Shown here piece after piece: positions 9,102 through 16,065 of a DNA stretch of 64,000 bases; positions within the stretch are counted from its first letter, which is position 1, and the number at the start of each line of letters is the position of its first letter. Under the pieces are notes generated by a model. It was not told where the DNA came from. It ran no database searches and saw only the letters and a program-made list of their open reading frames with translations. The stretch spans positions 1 through 64,000 of the forward strand of contig CALZUY010000002.1 in assembly GCA_945829445.1 (NCBI GenBank), given 5' to 3'. The position numbers and the translations under genes are program-made. This stretch comes from Butyricicoccus_A sp945486175. Lineage in GTDB: Bacteria; Bacillota; Clostridia; Oscillospirales; Butyricicoccaceae.

Positions 9102-9884
9102 TCATTCCGCTGCGGGCGGGATCTCCCCAACGCCGGACAGCACGAGGCGCGGCCGGTACGGGAATTTATCGATATCTTCCGGAGAGGTCACGCCGGACAG
9201 AACGAGCACAGTATCCAGACCGGATTCAATGCCCGCGATCATATCCGTATCCATGCGGTCACCGACCATTGCGGCCTCTTCGGAATGCACACCGAGCATG
9301 CGCAGGCCGGTGCGCATCATCAGCGGATTCGGCTTGCCGACAAAATACGCCTTCTTACCGGTTGCCCGTTCAATCGGCGCAATCAGTGCGCCGCAGCCGG
9401 GCACAATGCCGCTTTCTGTCGGGCCGGTGATATCAGAGTTCGTGCCGATCAGCTTTGCGCCCTTGTTGACCAGGCGGATCGCGCGGACAATGTTATCATA
9501 GCTGAAGGATTCCGGCTCGCCGATGACGACATAATCCGGATCGACTTCATTGATTGTAATACCTGCGGCAAACAACGCGTTCTGCAGGCCGTGGTCGCCG
9601 ACAACATATGCGCTGCAGCCCGGTGCCTGATGGCTGAGGAAGCTCGCTGTTGCCAGGGCACTCGTATAAAAGTGTGACTCGTCGACATCCAGCCCCATGC
9701 GCGCCAGCTTCTGCTGAAGCTCCTTCGGCGTATAATGGCTGGAATTGGTCAGGAACAGAAAATGCTTGTTCTCACGCTGCAGCCAGTCGACAAACTCGCG
9801 CACGCCGGGGAGAATTTTGTTCCCGTGATAGATGACACCGTCCATATCGCAGATAAAGCCGGATTTTTCTCTCAAACGATCCAT
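9102..9884 (-). CDS. HAD-IIA family sugar/nucleotide phosphatase (NagD/AraL type)
   Basis: A 260-residue phosphatase of the HAD superfamily with a C2 cap. Motif I is FICDMDGVIYHG (about 10-21, nucleophile Asp), motif II is FLFLTNSS, the lysine motif is YFVGKPNP, and motif III is AAMVGDRMDTDM. Relatives remove phosphate from nucleotides or sugar phosphates; the substrate is not predictable here. It has its own promoter (9942-9970) after the terminator of the pst-pho operon, so it is not clearly part of the phosphate regulon. Confidence 0.9.
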   Translation of the reverse strand: MDRLREKSGFICDMDGVIYHGNKILPGVREFVDWLQRENKHFLFLTNSSHYTPKELQQKLARMGLDVDESHFYTSALATASFLSHQAPGCSAYVVGDHGLQNALFAAGITINEVDPDYVVIGEPESFSYDNIVRAIRLVNKGAKLIGTNSDITGPTESGIVPGCGALIAPIERATGKKAYFVGKPNPLMMRTGLRMLGVHSEEAAMVGDRMDTDMIAGIESGLDTVLVLSGVTSPEDIDKFPYRPRLVLSGVGEIPPAAE

Positions 9885-9941
9885 ACTGTTTTTCCTTCTT
9901 TCCGTATTCAGACTGGCCGCCGAGACTGGTGGCCTATATTC

Positions 9942-9970
9942 AAGGTATCAAAATGATGTGCATCTGTCAA
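9942..9970 (-). promoter_or_regulatory. Promoter of the HAD phosphatase gene
   Basis: On the minus strand TTGACA, 17 bases, TACCTT, just beyond the terminator of the upstream phoB gene. Confidence 0.6.
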
Positions 9971-9978
9971 CTGTACAT

Positions 9979-10025
9979 AAAAAATCCCTCATATATCCTG
10001 CACATTCGCGCAACTATATGAGGGA
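9979..10025 (-). terminator. Terminator of the pst-pho operon
   Basis: Arms TCCCTCATATA (9985-9995) and TATATGAGGGA (10015-10025); the minus strand continues with TTTTTT. Confidence 0.8.
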
Positions 10026-10030
10026 ATGCA

Positions 10031-10705
10031 TCAGCCGATTTTATAACCGACACCGCGGATGGTCTGGATTTTGGTACCGTCATCATCAATTTTCCGGCGC
10101 AGTGTATTGATATGGATATCCACCGTGCGTGTTTCCACATCATATCCCGTGTCCCATACATGTTCCATGATGCTCTCTCTCGTGACCACACGGCCCTGAT
10201 TTTCCAGCAGGAACCACAACAGCTTGAACTCCTTGCGTGTCAGATGGATTTCCTCACCGCGCAGCGTGACAATGTGGCTGTCTCCAAAAATAGACACATC
10301 CTCATATGTATAATGCTCTTCTGTTTCTTCTTTATTCGCTCCCGTGCGCCGTGCAACTGCACGGATGCGTGAAAGCAATTCGAGAATGCCGAACGGCTTT
10401 GCCACATAATCATCGGCACCGAGATCCAATCCGGTCACTTTGTCCATTTCCGATGCCTTTGCCGTGAGCATGATGATGGGGATAGATGCAGTCCGGTCGG
10501 ATTCGCGCAGACGCTTTAAAATGGACAGGCCGTTCTCACCGGGCAGCATGATATCCAGCAGGATCATATCAGGCAGCCGTTCCCGCATGGCCGCATTCAG
10601 TTCCCTGCCGCTTTCAAATCCACTCGCTTCAAATCCATTGCCGCTGAGCGCATACAGCACCATTGTGCGAATGCTTTCATCGTCCTCGACCAGATAGATG
10701 TTCAT
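10031..10705 (-). CDS. phoB: OmpR/PhoB-family response regulator
   Basis: A 224-residue DNA-binding regulator. The receiver domain has the acidic pair EDDE (7-10), phospho-acceptor Asp51 in LLDIMLPGENG, and Lys103 in YVAKPF. The winged-helix C-terminus holds the YEDVSIFGDSHIV strand, LTRKEFKLLWFLLENQG and the final TIRGVGYKIG. Its place at the end of pstSCAB-phoU suggests it answers phosphate limitation (PhoB/PhoP role). No PhoR-type histidine kinase follows it; the next gene is a phosphatase with its own promoter. GAGG lies eight bases before the ATG. Confidence 0.88.
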   Translation of the reverse strand: MNIYLVEDDESIRTMVLYALSGNGFEASGFESGRELNAAMRERLPDMILLDIMLPGENGLSILKRLRESDRTASIPIIMLTAKASEMDKVTGLDLGADDYVAKPFGILELLSRIRAVARRTGANKEETEEHYTYEDVSIFGDSHIVTLRGEEIHLTRKEFKLLWFLLENQGRVVTRESIMEHVWDTGYDVETRTVDIHINTLRRKIDDDGTKIQTIRGVGYKIG

Positions 10706-10725
10706 TCCCTTTACCTCACTGCACT

Positions 10726-11385
10726 TCAGCCCAGCACGCGCGTCTGTTTGTGCGTACCGGTGATAGAAAATTCAACCCACTCGGAGATATTGACCGCGTG
10801 ATCGCCGATGCGTTCAAAATATTTGGCAATCATCATGATATCCATCGCCTGCTCCGCATCCTCGAGCGATTCATGGATGCGCTCCACCAATACAGCCCGT
10901 GTATCGGCAAACAGCTTGTCGACGACATCATCATATTCAATGACCGCATGTGCCGCCGCAAGATCATGAGTCACAAAGGCATCAATCGAATCACGCACCA
11001 TCTTGATGGTCGCCTCTGCCATATAGGACAGCTGCTCCGGCGCAACATACGACGGTTTGTCACACAGGAACAGGGTGACCTCTGCGATATCCTCTGCAAG
11101 GTCACCGATGCGCTCCATATCGGTGATCATTTTGAGCGCAGTGGAAATTTCACGCAGGTCACGGGCCACCGGCTGCTGCTGAAGCAGCAGCTTGAGGCAG
11201 GTGCTCTCAATTTCGCGTTCCTTCTGGTCGACCTCTTTGTCTCCCGCCATCGTGATTCTCGCCAGATCGGCATCATATTTTTTGAGTGCCTCAACGGCAC
11301 GGCTGATTGCGGTTTCCACGAGGGCTGCCATTGAAATCAGATCCTCGTGCATTTTTATCAGTTCCTTGTCAAAACGGTTTCTCAT
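10726..11385 (-). CDS. phoU: Phosphate-specific transport system accessory protein PhoU
   Basis: A 219-residue helical protein made of two PhoU repeats. RNRFDKELIKMHEDLISMAALVE starts the first repeat, and the motifs DMERIGDLAEDIAE (about residue 90) and KYFERIGDHAVNISEW (about 190) are the repeated metal-binding ERxGDxxxxI sequences. PhoU links the Pst transporter with PhoR/PhoB signalling and limits phosphate uptake. ATG at 11385 follows GGAGGGG by five bases. It lies between pstB and the response regulator. Confidence 0.95.
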   Translation of the reverse strand: MRNRFDKELIKMHEDLISMAALVETAISRAVEALKKYDADLARITMAGDKEVDQKEREIESTCLKLLLQQQPVARDLREISTALKMITDMERIGDLAEDIAEVTLFLCDKPSYVAPEQLSYMAEATIKMVRDSIDAFVTHDLAAAHAVIEYDDVVDKLFADTRAVLVERIHESLEDAEQAMDIMMIAKYFERIGDHAVNISEWVEFSITGTHKQTRVLG

Positions 11386-11398
11386 TGCTACCCCTCCA

Positions 11399-12157
11399 TC
11401 AGCCGAAACGTCCGGTGATATAATTTTCTGTTCTCTGGTCCTTCGGCATGGAGAACAATTCCTCGGTGTTTTCAAATTCAATGACTTCACCCAGCAGGAA
11501 GAACGCGGTCTTGTCGGATACACGTGTTGCCTGCTGCATGTTGTGCGTTACCATGACGATGGTGTAATCCTTCTTGAGCTCCTGCACCAGATCCTCAACC
11601 TTCATCGTGGAAATCGGGTCGAGTGCGCTGGTTGGCTCGTCCATCAGCAGAACCTCCGGCTGGATGGCGAGTGCACGCGCAATACAGAGGCGCTGCTGCT
11701 GTCCGCCGGACATGCCCAGCGCGCTCTTATGCAGGCGGTCCTTGACCTCATCCCAGATTGCCGCATCGCGCAGGCTCTTTTCGACGATGGTATCCAGCTT
11801 TGCCTTGTTGCGGATGCCATGTGTGCGCGGGCCGAAGGCGATGTTGTCATAAATGCTCATCGGGAACGGGTTCGGCTTCTGGAATACCATGCCGACGCGG
11901 CGGCGCAGGACATTGACATCCATGCGGTCAAAGATATCTTCACCGTCCAGCAGAACCGTGCCGTCGATGCGGCAGCCCTCAACCAGATCGTTCATGCGGT
12001 TGAGCGTCTTCAGGAGCGTGGATTTGCCGCAGCCGGAAGGGCCGATAAATGCCGTGATCTCCTTTTCCGGCAGCTCCAGATTGATGTTCTTGAGCGCATG
12101 GAAATCACCATAATGCAGATCGAGATTTTTGATAGAATATTTTGTATTGACAGCCAT
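11399..12157 (-). CDS. pstB: Phosphate ABC transporter ATP-binding protein PstB
   Basis: The 252-residue ATPase of the high-affinity phosphate importer. Walker A is GPSGCGKS at 39-46, the signature is LGMSGGQQQRLCIARALA, Walker B is VLLMDEPTSALDP, and the switch His is in MVTHNM. MVFQKPNPFPMSIYDNIAFGPR is characteristic of PstB. GAGGAG lies six bases before the ATG. The stop is 13 bases before phoU. Confidence 0.97.
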   Translation of the reverse strand: MAVNTKYSIKNLDLHYGDFHALKNINLELPEKEITAFIGPSGCGKSTLLKTLNRMNDLVEGCRIDGTVLLDGEDIFDRMDVNVLRRRVGMVFQKPNPFPMSIYDNIAFGPRTHGIRNKAKLDTIVEKSLRDAAIWDEVKDRLHKSALGMSGGQQQRLCIARALAIQPEVLLMDEPTSALDPISTMKVEDLVQELKKDYTIVMVTHNMQQATRVSDKTAFFLLGEVIEFENTEELFSMPKDQRTENYITGRFG

Positions 12158-12169
12158 AACAGACTCCTC

Positions 12170-13069
12170 TTACTTTTTCGTGAGCTTTCGCGCAATCAGG
12201 GCGGAAACGGTATTCATAACCAGTACAATGAGCAGCAGGACAACTGCGGTCGCATACGCCTGATCGGTGTGCAGGCCTTCGCTGGACAGGCAGTACATAT
12301 GGACTGCCAGCGTGCGGCCGGAAGAAAACAGGCTGGTCGGGATATCCGTCGCCGTGCCCGCCGTATACATGAGTGCAGCGGTTTCACCGACGACACGGCC
12401 GACCGCCAGAATGATGCCCGCCAGAATACCCGGCATGGCTGACGGCAGAACAATGCGGAAGACAGTGCGCAGCTTGCCTGCGCCCAGGCCAAAGCTCGCC
12501 TCGCGGTACATGTCCGGTACAGCGAGCAGTGCTTCCTCCGTGCTTCGCATAATGAGCGGGAGAATCATAATGGACAGCGTCAGCGCGCCGGACAGCAGAG
12601 ACATCTTCCAGCCGAGCTGGGTGACGAAAAACAGCATGCCGAACAGGCCGTAGACAATCGACGGAATGCCGGACAGCGTTTCGGTTGTCAGACGCATCAG
12701 GCCAACCAGCTTGTTGCCTTTTTTCGCGTATTCAACCAGATAAACAGCGGTAAACACGCTGATCGGGATCGCAATCAGCAGGGAAAGCAGCGTCATTTCT
12801 ACCGTTGTGATAATGGAAGGCATCATCGAACAGTTTTCCGATGTGTATTCCAGCGAAAACAGATCGGGGGTCAGATACGGAATGCCCCGGACCAGGATAT
12901 AACCGATCAGAAACAGCAGTACGGCGAAGGTAAAGATTGCCGCACCGTAAACAAGGACGCGCAGGACCAGAGACTGAATCCCCTGTGTCGATCTCGGTTC
13001 GGAGTCGCGCCTGCCCGTGCGCACGGTTTCGCGCGGCAGGGAGATTGCGCCGCCAGCGGGATTGCTCAT
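12170..13069 (-). CDS. pstA: Phosphate ABC transporter permease PstA
   Basis: A 299-residue inner-membrane permease with six predicted segments. ETLSGIPSIVYGLFGMLFFV and the coupling-helix region REASFGLGAGKLRTVFRIVLPSAMPGI are typical of PstA. Its start codon overlaps the pstC stop by four bases (ATGA), a sign of translational coupling. The N-terminus carries about 30 charged cytoplasmic residues before the first helix. Confidence 0.95.
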   Translation of the reverse strand: MSNPAGGAISLPRETVRTGRRDSEPRSTQGIQSLVLRVLVYGAAIFTFAVLLFLIGYILVRGIPYLTPDLFSLEYTSENCSMMPSIITTVEMTLLSLLIAIPISVFTAVYLVEYAKKGNKLVGLMRLTTETLSGIPSIVYGLFGMLFFVTQLGWKMSLLSGALTLSIMILPLIMRSTEEALLAVPDMYREASFGLGAGKLRTVFRIVLPSAMPGILAGIILAVGRVVGETAALMYTAGTATDIPTSLFSSGRTLAVHMYCLSSEGLHTDQAYATAVVLLLIVLVMNTVSALIARKLTKK

Positions 13070-13932
13070 GCCTTTTCACCTCTCTTTTTAATCATCGCAA
13101 ACGCAAAGTTAATCAGCAGGATGAAGATGAACAGGACAACACCGGTCGCAATCAGTGCTTCGCGGTGCAGGCCGGTCGCATAGCCCATCTCCAGTACAAT
13201 GTTGGCAGTCATGGTGCGGATGCCCTTGAGAATGCCGCGCGGCATGGCAGCCTGATTGCCGGCAACCATGATAACCGCCATGGTCTCACCGATGGCACGG
13301 CCGATGCCGAGGACAACTGCCGCGAGCAGGCCGGACTTTGCCGCCGGCAGGACAGCGAAGAAAACCGAACGCTCATGTGTCGCACCGAGTGCCAGTGCGC
13401 CTTCATAATAGCTGTCCGGGACAGCGTTGATAGACGATTCACTCAGGTTGATGACGGTCGGCAAGATCATAATGCCCAGCAGGACTGCCGCCGTGAGCAT
13501 GCTGACACCGGTGCAGCCCGGAATCATGCGTGCGAGCGGAACCATGACAACCAGTCCGAAAAAGCCGTAGATAATGGACGGAATGCCTGCCATAAGCTGA
13601 ACCAGCGGCTCCAGAAGGCTGTGCAGCTTCTTCGGGCAGAAGCGGGACAGATAGACCGCTGTCAGTACGCCGATCGGCACGCCGATGATGACCGCGCCCA
13701 GCGTGACACACAGACTTCCCACAATCATCGGAAGAATGCCATAGGATGCCGGTTCATTTTTCGGCGCCCATTTGGTGCCGAACAGGAAGTTGAAAAATCC
13801 GATTTCCTTCATCGCCGGAATGCCGTTTGCGAACAGGAACACACAGATCAGGACGACCGCGACAATGGACATGCATGCGCACAGGGCAAACAGCCATGAC
13901 ATGCCGCGTTCCATAATTTTTTGTCGTTTCAT
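13066..13932 (-). CDS. pstC: Phosphate ABC transporter permease PstC
   Basis: A 288-residue permease that pairs with PstA. The family is seen in the long first helix after MSWLFALCACMSIV, GTKWAPKNEPASYGILPMIVGS, the QLMAGIPSIIYGFFGLVVMVPL loop and the coupling segment EGALALGATHERSVFFAVLPAAKSG. GAGG lies about ten bases before the ATG. A hairpin without a T-tract separates it from pstS. Confidence 0.95.
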   Translation of the reverse strand: MKRQKIMERGMSWLFALCACMSIVAVVLICVFLFANGIPAMKEIGFFNFLFGTKWAPKNEPASYGILPMIVGSLCVTLGAVIIGVPIGVLTAVYLSRFCPKKLHSLLEPLVQLMAGIPSIIYGFFGLVVMVPLARMIPGCTGVSMLTAAVLLGIMILPTVINLSESSINAVPDSYYEGALALGATHERSVFFAVLPAAKSGLLAAVVLGIGRAIGETMAVIMVAGNQAAMPRGILKGIRTMTANIVLEMGYATGLHREALIATGVVLFIFILLINFAFAMIKKRGEKA

Positions 13933-13969
13933 AAAAATCCAACCTCAAAAATTCGTTCAGATACAACAG

Positions 13970-14004
13970 TTCCCTCCGGCGGACAGTACGTCCGACGGAG
14001 GGAA
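13970..14004 (-). other. Hairpin between pstS and pstC
   Basis: Arms TTCCCTCCG/CGGAGGGAA with an inner CGGAC/GTCCG stem and no T-run. Such a hairpin behind the binding-protein gene usually protects the pstS message and gives more PstS than permease (inference). Confidence 0.6.
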
Positions 14005-14016
14005 GCTGTGTCACAT

Positions 14017-14949
14017 TCAGCCGATTTCGCTCCAGTCGGTGGTTTCACCGGTGAAGATACTGCATACCTGCTCGGTGCTCAGCTCCTCAATCGGGTTCTC
14101 CGGATTGACGATGACCGCAATGCCGTCCAGTGCAATCTGAACCGGAGTGAGGGTTTTCAGCTCCTCTTCGCTCAGTTCACGCGATGCCATGCCGATGTCA
14201 CAAACGCCCTCAATGGTGTTGTTCATGCCGGTGGTGGAGTCGGACTCCTGAATGGTGATCTTGACGTTCGGATTGACAGCTTCATATGCTTCCTTCAGCT
14301 TCTCCATAACCGGAGTAACGGAAGAAGAACCTGCGACGGTGATCTCACCGGAGGAACCGTCAGAAGTAAATGCCTCTGCATCGTCGCTGATCTGGATGTA
14401 GCCGTTGTCCATGACAACCTGCTGGCCATCTGCCGACAGGATGAAGTTCATAAAGTCCTTCGCTGCGCCGGTCGGCTCACCCTTGGTTGCGATGTTGAAC
14501 GGACGGGATACCTTATAGCTGCCGTTCAGGACATTTTCCGTCGTCGCCTCTGCGCCGTCGATGGCGAGCACCTTGATGGAATCGTTGACAGAGCCCAGGG
14601 ATGCATAGCCGATGGCATTCTTGTCACCGGATACGTTCTGCATCATGACTTCCGTCTGATTTGCGATGATCGCGTCCGCCGTGGTGTTATCAATCTTCTC
14701 ATCGCCGTTCTTGGTCTGGATGCCGAACAGCTCGATAAACGCGCCGCGCGTGCCGGAACCGTCCTCACGGGATACCACGTCGATTGCGCCGCTCATGGAA
14801 GTGGTTGCGGAGGAGCCGGAGCCCTGATCTGCGGCTGCGTCGTCGCTGCCGGTATCAGAAGAACTGCCGCAGCCTGCAAGCGCGCCCATCAGTACGATGC
14901 CTGTCAGCGTCATCGCGCCGAACTTTTTCATTGCCGTTGTAAATTTCAT
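14017..14949 (-). CDS. pstS: Phosphate-binding lipoprotein PstS
   Basis: A 310-residue substrate-binding protein. The lipobox LMGALAGC ends at Cys27, so the mature protein should be lipid-anchored outside the membrane. A Ser/Gly/Asp-rich linker follows, then phosphate-binding motifs: SREDGSGTRGAF and the later AGSSSVTPVMEKL. It is the first gene of pstSCAB-phoU-phoB. AAAGGA precedes the ATG. The promoter region carries Pho-box-like repeats. Confidence 0.95.
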   Translation of the reverse strand: MKFTTAMKKFGAMTLTGIVLMGALAGCGSSSDTGSDDAAADQGSGSSATTSMSGAIDVVSREDGSGTRGAFIELFGIQTKNGDEKIDNTTADAIIANQTEVMMQNVSGDKNAIGYASLGSVNDSIKVLAIDGAEATTENVLNGSYKVSRPFNIATKGEPTGAAKDFMNFILSADGQQVVMDNGYIQISDDAEAFTSDGSSGEITVAGSSSVTPVMEKLKEAYEAVNPNVKITIQESDSTTGMNNTIEGVCDIGMASRELSEEELKTLTPVQIALDGIAVIVNPENPIEELSTEQVCSIFTGETTDWSEIG

Positions 14950-15003
14950 GTTGATTTCCTTTCGTGTCTTTGTTTTTTTCGATGTTTGCTTTCAACAGTG
15001 TCT

Positions 15004-15058
15004 ATTCTAAACGCGCCATGTAAAGTCATCTACCCGCTTTTCGTAAAATGTTTGTAAA
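15004..15058 (-). promoter_or_regulatory. Pho-box-like promoter region of the pst operon
   Basis: On the minus strand, -10 TAGAAT (15004-15009) has no good -35. Upstream are TTTACA (15019-15024), TTTACG (15042-15047) and TTTACA (15053-15058). The outer two are exactly 11 bases apart and the third is 23 bases away, helical spacing as in Bacillus Pho boxes. An activator-dependent promoter bound by the operon's own response regulator is the likely reading. Confidence 0.6.
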
Positions 15059-15060
15059 TG

Positions 15061-15093
15061 CAAAAAATCACTCATTTTTCGCAAAATGAATGA
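15061..15093 (-). terminator. Terminator of the 31-codon small gene
   Basis: A twelve-base stem (ATCATTCATTTT against AAAATGAGTGAT, one G-U pair) followed by TTTTTTG on the minus strand. It lies directly before the pst promoter elements. Confidence 0.7.
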
Positions 15094-15139
15094 TTTATAT
15101 AAAGAAAATGTATGAACTTTGTAAAATTATCGCGTGCCC

Positions 15140-15235
15140 TCACTTTTCGCTGTGCGGATGCTCATCTCCGAAAATCATGTCATCAATGTCCGGACGCTTC
15201 GGGTCCGCATGGTAGTAATCCCAAATCTGGATCAA
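15140..15235 (-). CDS. Small hypothetical protein, 31 residues
   Basis: The frame reads (TTG)IQIWDYYHADPKRP followed by DIDDMIFGDEHPHSEK. AGGAGG lies eight bases before the TTG; a GTG nine bases further up is too close to that site. It has its own strong promoter (15295-15323) and its own terminator (15061-15093), so it forms a complete one-gene unit. The peptide is acidic and His/Asp-rich with an aromatic WDYY start and no membrane segment. I do not recognise it. The alternative is a structured RNA, but the ribosome site favours translation. Confidence 0.6.
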   Translation of the reverse strand: MIQIWDYYHADPKRPDIDDMIFGDEHPHSEK

Positions 15236-15294
15236 TGCACTCACCTCCTCGTTTAACCTATTCTATGCCTCTTTCTCTTTGAGTTTCCTGTTAG

Positions 15295-15323
15295 AATCTA
15301 CAATACTGCCAGGGCAAAGTCAA
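15295..15323 (-). promoter_or_regulatory. Promoter of the 31-codon small gene
   Basis: On the minus strand TTGACT, 17 bases, TAGATT, with the start codon about 60 bases downstream. Confidence 0.65.
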
Positions 15324-15424
15324 CCAGATTCCGCAAACTTTACCGGGCTTATACAAAGAAATTGCATCTGCTTTGCATATTCCCTCCAGTTGTCTGGCAA
15401 ATTTTACACAACATAGCCGTCATT

Positions 15425-15454
15425 TTGCACGTTGCAAACAACAGCCTGTATAAG
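15425..15454 (+). promoter_or_regulatory. Possible promoter of the SdpI-like gene
   Basis: TTGCAC, 18 bases, TATAAG, about 60 bases before the start codon. Confidence 0.45.
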
Positions 15455-15511
15455 GTAGGATAGTATTACAGACAATAACAACTTAACAACAACTGGAAAG
15501 GACGATTTTCT

Positions 15512-15901
15512 ATGTTTTTTTCACTCCCGCTGCTGTGCGCTGCCTGCCTGCTGCCCCTGATTATGCTGCTCCTCGGCTTCCGCTGGAAGGCTTCCCTTCC
15601 CGCACGCACTGCCAAGCTCAGCTATCACACCACACTCGCCTGTAAGTCGGACGAAACGTGGGCATTTGCACACCGCTGCTTTGCCGCACGCTGCCGCACA
15701 CAGGGTGCCGTCCTGCTTGCCGTTTCACTTGTCCTGCTGTTCGCTTCGTTCCTTTTTATCCCGAACTGGTCGAGCGTCATCACGATGGTGCTGGTCTGTG
15801 TACAGGCGCTTTCCATACTGCTGCTGATCCTGCCGGTGGAAAATGCCATCTACAATAACTTCGGCGGCAATGCACCCGCTGAAACACATTCCGCTTCCTG
15901 A
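15512..15901 (+). CDS. SdpI/YhfL-like membrane protein
   Basis: A 129-residue protein with three predicted membrane segments (about 1-22, 67-87 and 90-112). The loop LGFRWKASLP...KLSYHTTLACKSDETWAFAHRC resembles the SdpI family signature (GYRT, then a W-x-FA-x-R motif). SdpI is an immunity protein and signal sensor for the toxin SdpC in Bacillus; here no toxin gene is adjacent, so that role is not supported. AAAGGA precedes the ATG. It stands alone between its promoter and a strong terminator. Confidence 0.6.
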   Translation: MFFSLPLLCAACLLPLIMLLLGFRWKASLPARTAKLSYHTTLACKSDETWAFAHRCFAARCRTQGAVLLAVSLVLLFASFLFIPNWSSVITMVLVCVQALSILLLILPVENAIYNNFGGNAPAETHSAS

Positions 15902-15907
15902 AGCATT

Positions 15908-15940
15908 CCCCTCAGAGCTGCCGCTCTGAGGGGCTTTTTT
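15908..15940 (+). terminator. Terminator of the SdpI-like gene
   Basis: Eleven-base perfect arms CCCCTCAGAGC/GCTCTGAGGGG, TGCC loop, then CTTTTTT. Confidence 0.92.
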
Positions 15941-15979
15941 CTGATACCGGACTGAAAGAAAACTGTCAGCATATTGTTA

Positions 15980-16008
15980 TTGTTATCTTTGCTCACATGA
16001 GCTATAAT
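15980..16008 (+). promoter_or_regulatory. Promoter of the VanW-domain gene
   Basis: TTGTTA, 17 bases, TATAAT. Confidence 0.65.
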
Positions 16009-16065
16009 ATAAGAAGCAATATTGGCGCTTTTTACAAAGCTGCTGACATACGGGGAGGGATACCC

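Noticed and set aside
15512..15901. SdpI-like gene as the immunity part of a toxin-immunity pair
   Set aside because: No SdpC-like or other toxin gene is adjacent; the small gene at 15140 is on the other strand with its own promoter and terminator and has no membrane segment or signal peptide.
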